The translations under genes were made by a program, and so were the position numbers. A stretch of 64,000 bases of DNA, taken from positions 1-64,000 of the forward strand of contig JAUCSE010000079.1 in the NCBI GenBank assembly GCA_030445275.1, written 5' to 3'. Below the pieces are notes generated by a model. The model had not been told where the DNA came from. It ran no database searches and saw only the letters and a program-made list of their open reading frames with translations. Origin of the DNA: Mucilaginibacter sp. (lineage in GTDB: Bacteria; Bacteroidota; Bacteroidia; Sphingobacteriales; Sphingobacteriaceae). This document shows positions 52,409 to 60,412 of this stretch, piece after piece (positions within the stretch are counted from its first letter, which is position 1; the number at the start of each line of letters is the position of its first letter).

Positions 52409-52434
52409 CTCAGGAGGGGCATCCTCCTCCTGAG
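52409..52434 (+). other. Hairpin between catalase and hemA-like genes
   Basis: CTCAGGAGG pairs exactly with CCTCCTGAG around a GGCATCCT-type loop, then CTATTTT follows. It ends 14 bases before the hemA-like start. It could be a leaky terminator that sets the ratio of catalase to the downstream products, or a structure controlling their translation. Confidence 0.6.
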
Positions 52435-52448
52435 CTATTTTAAAAAAG

Positions 52449-53465
52449 ATGATTACTGTTATCTCCCTTAATTTTCAAAGATCAGACCTCGCTATACGTT
52501 CCTCTTTTCAATTTAACCATGAAGAGCTGAACTATATTTACGCGGATTTGAAAAACAAAGACGGGCTACGCGGGGTGGTTATTCTTACTACCTGTAACCG
52601 TACTGAGGTTTATATGCACCATGATAGCCGCATATCTGCCTGTGATATGCTCAAACAGTTGCAAGCCTTTAAACATACCAATATCCCATTAGCCCGGTTT
52701 GATATTACCTGCAAGCCGCATCAGGCTGTTGAATATATGATTGAAGTTGCTAACGGTTTAAACTCCATGGTTTTGGGCGATAAACAAATTTTAAGTCAGC
52801 TTAAAACTGCCTTTCGGCTCAGTCAGCAACATGGTTTTGTTTCAGGAGAAATAGAAAGGATATTCCAGGCCATGTTTCGCTCGCACAAAAGAATCTCCAA
52901 CCAAACAACATTTCATAAAGGCTCCAGGTCGGTTAGTCACCTGGCCATTAACATTATCATAAAAAAATATAGTAACAGGGATATGCCTGTACTGGTAATT
53001 GGAGCTGGTGAAATTGCAACCGACCTGCTTAAATATTTGTCGGCCGCAAAATTTACTAATGTGGTGTTGGTTAACAGAACTTATAACAAGGCAGCTATAC
53101 TTGCCCGGCAGTATAACTATGCAGCCGTAGAGTTTAGTAATGATGCGGAGTTTATAAACCGCTTTCAGGTTATTATATCCTGCGCGGCTGCTCATCAAAT
53201 TTTAACAATACCGGCACAGGTTACTGATCAGCTTTTTATTGATCTCACAACTCATCATAGTTTTATCCAGCCTGCAGGTTTTGACAGGAATAGCCTGGTA
53301 ACACTCGATTATTTTAATAATTTAAAAGGACTGCCAGATAAAAACCAGCTGCAGGATATGGATAGGGTAAAGTCAATTATACGGGAAGAAGCCCATATCT
53401 TTTTCAGTTGGATAAAAAAACGGAGCGAATTTAATCATCAACGCGCTATAACAAAAGCCGCTTAA
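52449..53465 (+). CDS. hemA: Short glutamyl-tRNA reductase (HemA-like)
   Basis: A 338-residue enzyme of the first step of C5 haem synthesis, reducing glutamyl-tRNA to glutamate semialdehyde with NADPH. The catalytic Cys49 in 'LTTCNRTEVYM', the substrate domain 'VANGLNSMVLGDKQILSQLK', and the nucleotide fold 'VLVIGAGEIATDLLKYLSAA' are conserved. Usual enzymes have over 400 residues; this one stops soon after 'DMDRVKSIIREEAHIFFSW', so most of the C-terminal dimerisation helices are missing. Placed between the catalase and ankyrin genes, it is probably a second copy that supplies haem when catalase is made, not the housekeeping enzyme. Confidence 0.88.
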   Translation: MITVISLNFQRSDLAIRSSFQFNHEELNYIYADLKNKDGLRGVVILTTCNRTEVYMHHDSRISACDMLKQLQAFKHTNIPLARFDITCKPHQAVEYMIEVANGLNSMVLGDKQILSQLKTAFRLSQQHGFVSGEIERIFQAMFRSHKRISNQTTFHKGSRSVSHLAINIIIKKYSNRDMPVLVIGAGEIATDLLKYLSAAKFTNVVLVNRTYNKAAILARQYNYAAVEFSNDAEFINRFQVIISCAAAHQILTIPAQVTDQLFIDLTTHHSFIQPAGFDRNSLVTLDYFNNLKGLPDKNQLQDMDRVKSIIREEAHIFFSWIKKRSEFNHQRAITKAA

Positions 53466-53473
53466 AAAAACAC

Positions 53474-53989
53474 ATGAACAAAATAATAACATTACTACTG
53501 CTGCTATCGCTTTCGACCACTGTTTTTTCACAGGATATTTTTGATGCAGCACGCTCAAATGATACTACCGCCCTGCTGCAGTTTTTAAAAACAGCAAACA
53601 GGATAGATACTGCAGACAGCAGAGGCTCAACACCCCTGATTATTGCGGTTTACAACAATAATGAGGCTGCAACAAAGCTATTGTTAGTTAAAGGAGCCAA
53701 TGTTGATGCAAAAGATAAGGCGGGTAATACCGCTCTGATGGGCGCTTGCTTTAAAGGTTATATCAATATGGTTCATTTTTTAGTTGACGATAAAGCCGAT
53801 ATAAATCAACAGAATTTTAATGGAGCAACAGCCTTAGTCTTCGCCTCGACTTTTGGGCATGCCGATGTGATAAAATATCTTTTGGAGAAAAAGGTCAATA
53901 CGGAAATAAAAGATCGTTGGGGTAAAACCGCGCTTGATTATGCCATTAACCAGGAGAATAATTTAATCATACAACTGCTGAAAAAATAA
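53474..53989 (+). CDS. Exported ankyrin-repeat protein
   Basis: A 171-residue protein with a signal peptide ('SLSTTVFSQ') and about four ankyrin repeats: 'RGSTPLIIAVYNNNEAATKL', 'AGNTALMGACFKGYINMVHF', 'NGATALVFASTFGHADVIKY' and 'WGKTALDYAINQENNLIIQL'. It begins 8 bp after the hemA-like stop, so it is co-transcribed. In Pseudomonas aeruginosa an ankyrin protein (AnkB) encoded next to KatB is needed for full catalase activity in the periplasm; by position and export this protein should have a like role, perhaps as a scaffold or folding helper. Confidence 0.9.
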   Translation: MNKIITLLLLLSLSTTVFSQDIFDAARSNDTTALLQFLKTANRIDTADSRGSTPLIIAVYNNNEAATKLLLVKGANVDAKDKAGNTALMGACFKGYINMVHFLVDDKADINQQNFNGATALVFASTFGHADVIKYLLEKKVNTEIKDRWGKTALDYAINQENNLIIQLLKK

Positions 53990-54104
53990 TGGGGATAATT
54001 AAAGGCTGGGAAAGGTGGTGATTTTAATTTATGCCAGATAGTTAATATTATGCCTGGTAAGTACGTGATTTTTCATTTACATTAGTTTTATCAACCATTT
54101 AACT

Positions 54105-55037
54105 ATGAAAAATAAGTATCTGCTTTACCTGGTTTTTCCGCTATTTATACTTTCATGCAATAGTGTTAAAACTGCGCAAAAAACTAAGCCCGAAGCATTT
54201 AAATATAATTATTGCATGCCTACGGTTCCGTATCTTCAAACACAGGGTTTGTTTAAAGATTCATCGGCCGTAGATCTTTCCAAATCAGGTTTGCCCATTT
54301 CGGCACATGATCAGTTGCTTTGCAAAATTCTGGGTATTAGTTACGATGTAAAGCAGCTTTGGGGGTTAAAACAAGGTAGTTTAAAGGATAATTCATTGGC
54401 CCTTTTAGTACTGAAACAGAAAATTAACAGCAGGATACTATTGGCGCAATCGCAATTAAGCGCGGTAGCTGCGGAGCTTGATTGCGAAGGTGAACGCTCT
54501 GACATGGCGGCCACCTATCTGGATGGCCTTAACAGTAAAAGAAACACGCGTTTAACCATTAGTTCGGCATTGATGGGGGCGTTAACTATAGTGGCTACGG
54601 CGGTTACTAAAAATGGCACACAAACCGGTATTGGCGTTGGAGGCGGGATTTTAAGCGCCGGACTTGGCGCTATGACCATAAATCCAAAGGGTAAAACAAT
54701 TGAATTTTACCATGAGCACAATTTACTGCGAACAATTTGGAAACAACCGGCAGAGAATACCGATTATCCTGATTTTGTTTGGAAAGTGCTTCACGAAAAA
54801 CAATTTAGCAACAAAGGTGATATTTCGCTAGTGCAAAGTATAAAAAACAGGTGGTTGCAGTTTGAATTTAGCGATGGTATTGATCCTGATCAGGAGAAAT
54901 TACTATTTGGTGCCGGAGGATTTTACCACTCAGACGATTTGCATACCCGCTCTGCCATGATCAACCAGTTGCAATCAACCATCAGATCTATACATCAGGA
55001 TTTTATAAGTTTGATGGGGTTTATTGAGGCGATGTGA
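54105..55037 (+). CDS. Lipoprotein of unknown function
   Basis: A 310-residue lipoprotein (lipobox 'FILSC', Cys18). I do not recognise a family. Residues 40-150 are mostly helical and polar with a conserved-looking 'VPYLQTQGLF'; a glycine-rich hydrophobic stretch ('LMGALTIVATAVTKNGTQTG', then 'GVGGGILSAGLGAM', about 160-195) could insert in or lie on a membrane; the C-terminus is helical again. A dispersed palindrome follows the stop codon by 14 bases. Its neighbour upstream, the catalase operon, ends 116 bp before, so it is likely a separate unit. Confidence 0.6.
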   Translation: MKNKYLLYLVFPLFILSCNSVKTAQKTKPEAFKYNYCMPTVPYLQTQGLFKDSSAVDLSKSGLPISAHDQLLCKILGISYDVKQLWGLKQGSLKDNSLALLVLKQKINSRILLAQSQLSAVAAELDCEGERSDMAATYLDGLNSKRNTRLTISSALMGALTIVATAVTKNGTQTGIGVGGGILSAGLGAMTINPKGKTIEFYHEHNLLRTIWKQPAENTDYPDFVWKVLHEKQFSNKGDISLVQSIKNRWLQFEFSDGIDPDQEKLLFGAGGFYHSDDLHTRSAMINQLQSTIRSIHQDFISLMGFIEAM

Positions 55038-55050
55038 TTTTTATATCTCC

Positions 55051-55161
55051 GCCAGTTCAAGCGTCCTTCGCTTGAACTTATATAAATGTAAGCGTCCACG
55101 CTTACACTACATCGAAATTTTAACCCAGGGCATTATTTAAGCGGAAGACACTTGAATAGGC
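55051..55161. repeat. Composite dispersed palindrome, copy 2 of 3
   Basis: The same a-b-b'-a' layout as at 26169-26289. Unit a (CAAGCGTCCTTCGCTTG) and unit b (GTAAGCGTCCACGCTTAC) are intact; the b' unit is degenerate (TTTTAACCCAGGGC) and the last a' unit has changes (GCGGAAGACACTTGAA). It begins GCCAGTTCAAGCG. Confidence 0.8.
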
Positions 55162-55561
55162 GGAGCGGCTAAAGTTTACGCATATAACAGAGCAATATTA
55201 GGAAGAAAAAAAATTGCTGTATCATGCTATTTTACGACGCGTGAAAAAGTAAGTTTATCATGCTAGTCTGGAATAAAGTAGTCCGTGAGTTCCGGATTAT
55301 ATACATATATAGCAGTTAAGTAACTGTAAATCTTTGTGTTGTAAATAAAATTAGCTCTGGAATAATCTGAAATTTGTTAGTGTAATAATTACACTAAGAT
55401 GAAAAATCATGTTAACTAAAACCTCATCTTTGCGGTGAAAAATAGGACGTCGATTTATAACCCCAGGGTTAACAGTATCGGGTTAAAATTGGCCCCGTTT
55501 TTTGGTTGTATTTAAAAACAGAAATACAATTAATTGACATCACAATAAAAAAAATAGAACA
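55162..55561. promoter_or_regulatory. Gene-free leader with TTAGTGTAAT palindrome
   Basis: Positions 55377-55397 read TTAGTGTAAT, A, ATTACACTAA, a perfect palindrome with 10-bp arms about 165 bp before the DUF2807-like gene. A second, weaker inverted pair TTGTATTT/AAATACAA lies at 55506-55529, just before that gene. No ORF is convincing in the stretch. The regulator is unknown. Confidence 0.5.
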
Positions 55562-56161
55562 ATGAAAACCAAAATTTTATCCGTAATCACAATGTTTGTT
55601 GTTGTGTTAGGATTAACAAAATCGACCTATGCCAACACATTAACAAACGATGCCTTCACTGTATTAAATGATATAAGTGCAATAAGTAAAATTGAAGTTC
55701 ATGGAAATGTAGAGCTTTATATTTCTGATGCAACCTCAGACCAGGTAAAGGTTTATAACAAATACTACGCTGAAAGCGCATTGGTTCAAAGCAAAAATGG
55801 TGTTTTGCGTATTTCCTCTTACAAAGCCGATAAACTGGTTGTGTGGGTAAGCGCGAAAGATCTTCGTTCCGTTTCGGTATTTGACAATTCAACAGTAAAA
55901 TCATTCGGTAAACTATCGAAAATTGAGTTTAACGTTGATCTTCATGATAATGCCGTAGCAAATCTGAATTTGGATGCTTTTAACATCACCTTAGCCGTTA
56001 AAGATAGCGCAAAGGTTGAGTTGAAAGGCCTTGCCGAAGAATTAAACCTGAACAGGAATATAGAGTCGAACGTTAAGACTAATGACTTTGCTGTAGCTCA
56101 TTTAATTGAAAACAAAACCGTTTTTACAGCAGATCTTGGCAACAAGGTTATTGGTATGTAA
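55562..56161 (+). CDS. DUF2807-like (GIN domain) exported protein
   Basis: A 199-residue exported protein (signal peptide ending 'STYAN'). The body is a series of short beta strands ('ISKIEVHGNVELYISD', 'LVVWVSAKDLRSVSVFDNST', 'EFNVDLHDNAVANLNLD', 'VKDSAKVELKG') that matches the right-handed beta-helix style of DUF2807 putative adhesin heads. Such proteins are common in Bacteroidota; the function is unproved. The family is usually a little longer (about 230-250 residues). A terminator follows at 56197. Confidence 0.75.
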   Translation: MKTKILSVITMFVVVLGLTKSTYANTLTNDAFTVLNDISAISKIEVHGNVELYISDATSDQVKVYNKYYAESALVQSKNGVLRISSYKADKLVVWVSAKDLRSVSVFDNSTVKSFGKLSKIEFNVDLHDNAVANLNLDAFNITLAVKDSAKVELKGLAEELNLNRNIESNVKTNDFAVAHLIENKTVFTADLGNKVIGM

Positions 56162-56196
56162 GTCTGACTTTTGCAAAAGTTCATCATATATTACGG

Positions 56197-56226
56197 AAGC
56201 TATCTGGTAAAACAGGTAGCTTTTTT
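56197..56226 (+). terminator. Terminator after the DUF2807-like gene
   Basis: AAGCTATCTG and CAGGTAGCTT pair (one G-T) around GTAAAA, followed by TTTTTG, 36 bases after the stop. Confidence 0.82.
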
Positions 56227-56303
56227 GTTTCCGGGTATTTTTATCAATCTAAAAAGCACAAGTCATCCTTTGCTTATATTCCACAACGCAAGACCTGCGC
56301 TTC

Positions 56304-56426
56304 GCCAGTTCAAGCGTCCTTCGCTTGAACTTATACAAGTGTAAGCGTTCAGGCCTACACTACATTGAAATTAAACGTGGACGCTTAACTCAGGACATTA
56401 TTCAAGCGGAGGACGCTTGAATAGGC
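56304..56426. repeat. Composite dispersed palindrome, copy 3 of 3
   Basis: Starts GCCAGTTCAAGCGTCC and ends GGACGCTTGAATAGGC. The first b unit is degenerate (GTAAGCGTTCAGGCCTAC) while b' (ACGTGGACGCTTAA) and a' are well kept, the reverse of the copy at 55051. It lies just beyond the end of the minus-strand HxlR gene. Confidence 0.8.
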
Positions 56427-56461
56427 GAAGAGGATGTGATTTTAAGAACCGCCCCAACAAA

Positions 56462-56836
56462 TCACAAAATCACCTTTTCTGTCCTGCTTTCCTTGTGGGT
56501 AAGGCCCCAATGTTCCAATTGTTGCCACACGGGTATAAGGGATTGGGCGCTGTTGGTTAGCCGGTAATCTACCCTTGGTGGCACTTCGGCATAAACAGTT
56601 CTGTCAATTAGTCCGTCTCGCTCCAATTCCTGCAGGTGCAATGTCAGCATACGGTCTGTAATACCCGGAATTATTTTTTTTAATTCACTGAAACGCAGGG
56701 GCTTTTTCCCCAGTTTGTAAAGGATTATTAATTTCCATCTTCCGGCCAGCAGATCAACGGCATACATCATCCCGCAAAAGTCTATCAGTTTTTCCCGGTT
56801 AATATTATTTGTGGATGTGGTTTTTCTCGTGCTCAT
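56462..56836 (-). CDS. HxlR-family winged-helix regulator
   Basis: A 124-residue regulator. 'LLAGRWKLIILYKLGKKPLR' and 'RFSELKKIIPGITDRMLTLH' with 'LQELERDGLIDRTVYAEVPP' and 'VDYRLTNSAQSLIPVW' are the full HxlR pattern (about residues 28-112). A cysteine ('FCGMMYAV', Cys22) lies before the helix, in a position used for redox or electrophile sensing in some relatives. It is divergent from the flavodoxin-fold oxidoreductase gene across a 106-bp gap, the standard arrangement for a regulator and its target. Confidence 0.92.
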   Translation of the reverse strand: MSTRKTTSTNNINREKLIDFCGMMYAVDLLAGRWKLIILYKLGKKPLRFSELKKIIPGITDRMLTLHLQELERDGLIDRTVYAEVPPRVDYRLTNSAQSLIPVWQQLEHWGLTHKESRTEKVIL

Positions 56837-56942
56837 TACTTACATTTTTGTGTGCCTCATACAATTAGCTGCACATCCACAAATTTAATGATTAACGGAT
56901 AGTTTTGCCCCGGGTTTATCTGAAAACACAATCATTATCAAT

Positions 56943-57608
56943 ATGAAGATCCTTATTATATACGCACATCCCGAATCGCAGAGCATGAATGGGGCCATGT
57001 TCACTACTGCTGTAAATACCCTGACGGATGCTGGCCATGAGGTACAGATATCCGATTTGTATGCTATGCGGTTTAATCCTGTTTCTGACAGGGTTAACTT
57101 TACAACGATAAATAATCCCAACTATTTCAAACAACAAGGTGAAGAAGTCTATGCAAGCCAGATCAAGGGTTTTGCAACATTCATTGAGGAAGAACAACAA
57201 AAGGTTGAGTGGTGCGACCTGATGATATGGCAATTTCCATTGTGGTGGTTTAGTGTACCAGCGATTTTGAAGGGATGGGTAGATCGTGTTTTTGCCATGG
57301 GGCGCTTTTACGGAAATGGCAGAATTTATGAAAATGGTGTTTTTCGGGGTAAAAAAGCATTCCTCTCCCTTACTACAGGCGGGCCGGAAGCCAACTATAT
57401 TAAGGAGAGATATGGCGACCTTGCCGGAATACTGCACCCCTTGCAGAGAGGTATTTTAGAATTCACCGGGTTTTCTGTTCTGCGACCCCACGTAATTTAT
57501 GGAACAGAAAGGCAGTCGGCCGAGGAGCTTACCCAGGAACTGAAGGCCTGGAAAACCAGACTGGCCGATATTTTTGACGAATCTCCTATCGCTGCCGGAG
57601 CTTATTAA
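56943..57608 (+). CDS. NAD(P)H-dependent oxidoreductase, NQO1-like flavodoxin fold
   Basis: A 221-residue flavoprotein. 'KILIIYAHPESQSMNGAMFT' is the FMN/FAD phosphate-binding start of the NQO1/modulator-of-drug-activity family; 'DLMIWQFPLWWFSVPAILKG' and 'WVDRVFAMGRFYGNGR' follow, then 'KKAFLSLTTGGPEANY'. It probably reduces quinones, azo or nitro compounds by two electrons. It is likely under control of the divergent HxlR regulator, making a small electrophile-response pair. Confidence 0.92.
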   Translation: MKILIIYAHPESQSMNGAMFTTAVNTLTDAGHEVQISDLYAMRFNPVSDRVNFTTINNPNYFKQQGEEVYASQIKGFATFIEEEQQKVEWCDLMIWQFPLWWFSVPAILKGWVDRVFAMGRFYGNGRIYENGVFRGKKAFLSLTTGGPEANYIKERYGDLAGILHPLQRGILEFTGFSVLRPHVIYGTERQSAEELTQELKAWKTRLADIFDESPIAAGAY

Positions 57609-57815
57609 GTCTAAGCTTATGGACGATGTTATCATCGCACCATAAACATACCTATACTGAGATACGTACCACGCGTAGACCGGTATAGGTTAAATGTTTT
57701 GTACATACTCGAGCAGGCTGCTTTTTTTATAAGTAGTCATTACCTCCATATTCCATTCCTTATCGTGTTCACAATCTGCTTATGTTAAATTAATTACATT
57801 AAAATATTAAATTTG

Positions 57816-57854
57816 TATAGTATTAGTAAACATTAAGTTTAGTATTTATATTTG
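57816..57854 (+). promoter_or_regulatory. Promoter region of the fucosidase with TTTAGTATT-type boxes
   Basis: TATAGTATTAGTAAACA at 57816-57832 matches a perfect palindrome before the SusC gene (62416-62432) at 15 of 17 positions. AAGTTTAGTATTTAT at 57835-57849 also recurs at 62600-62614. The -7 box TATATTTG is at 57847-57854, so these sites overlap the promoter. Shared control with the later SusC gene is likely. Confidence 0.6.
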
Positions 57855-57872
57855 TGTGTATAAACTTGCTAC

Positions 57873-59354
57873 ATGAAAAAAAGAGTACTGCGATTTGGTC
57901 AAATACTATTCTTTTCGAGCTTTCTTACAATGCTATTATCCATTCCGGTGTATGCGCAATATGATGCCAACTGGAACAGTCTTGATAAACGCCCTGTTCC
58001 GGAGTGGTTTAAGGATGCAAAATTTGGCATCTTCATTACCTGGGGCATATATTCTGTTCCAGCATATGCGCCAAAAGGGCAATATGCCGAGTGGTACCAG
58101 TACTGGCTGCAAACCAATGCTTTTAATGGAGATGTGGCTAAATATCATAAACGGGTATTTGGTGATAGAACCTACTATGATTTGGCAAAGGATTTTAAAG
58201 CAGAACTATTTAATCCTGATGAATGGGCACAGCTTATTGAAAAGTCGGGTGCAAAATATGTAATCCCTGTAGCCAAACATCATGATGGTTTTTGCTGGTG
58301 GCCCAATAAATATGCCACTGAAGCCTGGGGATTTCCGTGGACTGCCATGGATGTGGGGCCTAAACGCGATCTGCTGGGTGAGCTGTTTACTGCCATCAAA
58401 AAAACACAGGTAAAGGCGGGCGTTTATTTTTCATGGTACGAGTGGTTTAATCCACTATATAAATCAAACCCGGAGCAGTATGCTTTGCAGCATGCCATAC
58501 CCCAGGCTAAGGATTTAATCGAAAGGTATAAACCAGCCGTTTTCTGGACAGATGGTGATTGGAATGATAGTGATACCACCTGGCATTCGACCGAGTTTTT
58601 AAGCTGGTTATATAACGAGAGCGCTGTGAAAAAGGATATTGTTACCTATGATCGCTATGGTAAAGGTGTAAGATTTAAGCATGGTAATGTGTACACACCT
58701 GAATATCAGCCCGACATGGAGTTTGGTGGTCATTACTTTGAGGAGAGCCGGGGCATTGGATTTTCATACAGTTATAATAAAATGGAAGATGCCTGGGATT
58801 ACAATTCGCCTCAAATATTGGTGCTGCTATTAAGCGATCTGGTTAGCCGGGGTGGAAACCTGCTGCTTGATATTGGTCCGGATGCTTCGGGGAAAATTCC
58901 GCCTATTATGCAGGAGCGATTGCTGCAGATGGGTGATTGGCTTAAAATAAATGGAAAGGCAATTTACAGCACACGTAAATGGATCAGGCCATGCCAGTGG
59001 AGTGAGGGTAAAAGAGACTATAAACCTAAAAGAACCGAAGGAGATTTTAAAGCAAACGGCGATTTTATGCTCAAGCTGACGGTAGACCCCGATCCCGGTT
59101 ATGCAGTAAAAGAATGCTTTTTTACCACCAATCCAAGTACCAAAGAAGTGTTTGCCATATTACCGAAATGGCCGGTTAATAACCGGTTTACGATAAAAGA
59201 TATACAGGTAAAACCAGGAGCCATGATCAGGCTCATAGAAACGGGCGAAGTTTTAAAATGGAAACAACTGGGCAAAAATGTAGTGCTGACTTTCCCTGCA
59301 TTTGATCCGGTTAAGTATAAAAGCCAGTATGCATATGCCTTAAGTATATTATAA
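57873..59354 (+). CDS. GH29 alpha-L-fucosidase
   Basis: A 493-residue exported enzyme (signal peptide ending 'IPVYAQ'). The GH29 barrel (about residues 30-370) has 'WFKDAKFGIFITWGIYSVPA', 'EWYQYW', 'YVIPVAKHHDGFCWW' and 'AVFWTDGDWNDSD', in which Asp227 is the probable nucleophile. 'SRGGNLLLDIGPDASGKIPP' closes the barrel and a C-terminal beta-sandwich follows. It removes alpha-L-fucose from glycans in the periplasm. The start is ATG at 57873, 19 bases after the -7 box. The metallophosphoesterase gene follows by 23 bp. Confidence 0.95.
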   Translation: MKKRVLRFGQILFFSSFLTMLLSIPVYAQYDANWNSLDKRPVPEWFKDAKFGIFITWGIYSVPAYAPKGQYAEWYQYWLQTNAFNGDVAKYHKRVFGDRTYYDLAKDFKAELFNPDEWAQLIEKSGAKYVIPVAKHHDGFCWWPNKYATEAWGFPWTAMDVGPKRDLLGELFTAIKKTQVKAGVYFSWYEWFNPLYKSNPEQYALQHAIPQAKDLIERYKPAVFWTDGDWNDSDTTWHSTEFLSWLYNESAVKKDIVTYDRYGKGVRFKHGNVYTPEYQPDMEFGGHYFEESRGIGFSYSYNKMEDAWDYNSPQILVLLLSDLVSRGGNLLLDIGPDASGKIPPIMQERLLQMGDWLKINGKAIYSTRKWIRPCQWSEGKRDYKPKRTEGDFKANGDFMLKLTVDPDPGYAVKECFFTTNPSTKEVFAILPKWPVNNRFTIKDIQVKPGAMIRLIETGEVLKWKQLGKNVVLTFPAFDPVKYKSQYAYALSIL

Positions 59355-59377
59355 GTGATCTTTTAAATATAAATGAG

Positions 59378-60361
59378 ATGGATAGAAAAGAATTTATAGC
59401 AAAAAGCGGACTTGCAGGTGGCATATTGTTATTTGCCCGTTATCCGGAATTACAACCACAAAGTAAAAAGGTCAGGTTTGGTGTTATTACCGACCTGCAT
59501 CATGACATTATGTATGACGGATTAGAGCGTTTATCGGCATTTATAGATGAAATGAATATGGATGCGCCGGATTTTATTATTCAGATGGGCGATTTATGTT
59601 ATCCCAAAAAAGAAAACCTTCCATTGATGGATGTTTGGAGTAAATTTAAAGGACCCAAATATCATGTTATTGGCAACCATGATACCGATGGCGGATACAC
59701 CCGCGAACAGGTGGTTGAATTCTGGAAAGCGAAGGCAAAATATTATTCTTTTGATGTCAATGGTTTTCACTTTGTGGTTTTGGATGGTAATGAGCATAAC
59801 CCATCGCCAGACAGACCTGCAGGATACGCGCGTTTTATTTCTCCAAGTCAATTGGAATGGTTAAAAAAAGATCTGGACGAAACTGTCTTGCCTACCATTA
59901 TATGCTGCCACCAGGGTTTGGATAATGATGCCGGAGGGCTGGAGAATGGCACCCTGATGCGTTACACGCTTGAGCAAGCTAATCAAAAAAATAAACATAA
60001 AGTTATATTGGTATTAACCGGTCATCATCATCAGGACTATTATAATCTTATTAATGGTATACACTACGTGCAGATAAATAGTGCTTCGTACCAATGGCTT
60101 GGTGATAAGTACCAAGAGATCCGTTATTCGAAAGAAGTGGATAAGGTTCGTCCTTATATAAAATATACGGTACCCTATAAAGATCCCATATGGGCAATGG
60201 TGGAGATCGATCAAAAAGGAACCATCAATATTAAGGGAAAACAATCTGTTTTCGTTGGGTCATCCCCTGAAAAACTGGGCGTAAATCAGATCGATTACAT
60301 CTACCCAATAGTGCCTTATATTTCTGATAGAAAGCTTAAAATGGAGCATCAGATCGTGTAG
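59378..60361 (+). CDS. Exported metallophosphoesterase
   Basis: A 327-residue calcineurin-like phosphoesterase. The metal motifs are complete: 'VITDLHHD' (DxH), 'IQMGDLC' (GD), 'VIGNHDTDGG' (GNHD), 'IICCHQGLD' and 'VLTGHHHQD' (GHxH). The N-terminus 'MDRKEFIAKSGLAGGILLF' resembles a weak Tat-type leader (RK pair, short hydrophobic core). It may remove phosphate from sugar or lipid groups in the periplasm. It lies between the fucosidase and an alkaline-phosphatase-superfamily gene, which suggests a phosphorylated or phosphodiester-decorated substrate. Confidence 0.9.
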   Translation: MDRKEFIAKSGLAGGILLFARYPELQPQSKKVRFGVITDLHHDIMYDGLERLSAFIDEMNMDAPDFIIQMGDLCYPKKENLPLMDVWSKFKGPKYHVIGNHDTDGGYTREQVVEFWKAKAKYYSFDVNGFHFVVLDGNEHNPSPDRPAGYARFISPSQLEWLKKDLDETVLPTIICCHQGLDNDAGGLENGTLMRYTLEQANQKNKHKVILVLTGHHHQDYYNLINGIHYVQINSASYQWLGDKYQEIRYSKEVDKVRPYIKYTVPYKDPIWAMVEIDQKGTINIKGKQSVFVGSSPEKLGVNQIDYIYPIVPYISDRKLKMEHQIV

Positions 60362-60412
60362 CAAGTGAAATACATAAATACTTAGCATAATTAACATAAA
60401 CTAAAATTCAGA

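Noticed and set aside
56837..56942. HxlR operator with TTTGTG/CACAAA words in the divergent gap.
   Set aside because: The arms match only partly and cannot be aligned without gaps, so no site is claimed.
56916..57437. 173-codon minus-strand frame opposite the NQO1-like gene.
   Set aside because: Antisense shadow of a well-supported gene; composition is not protein-like.
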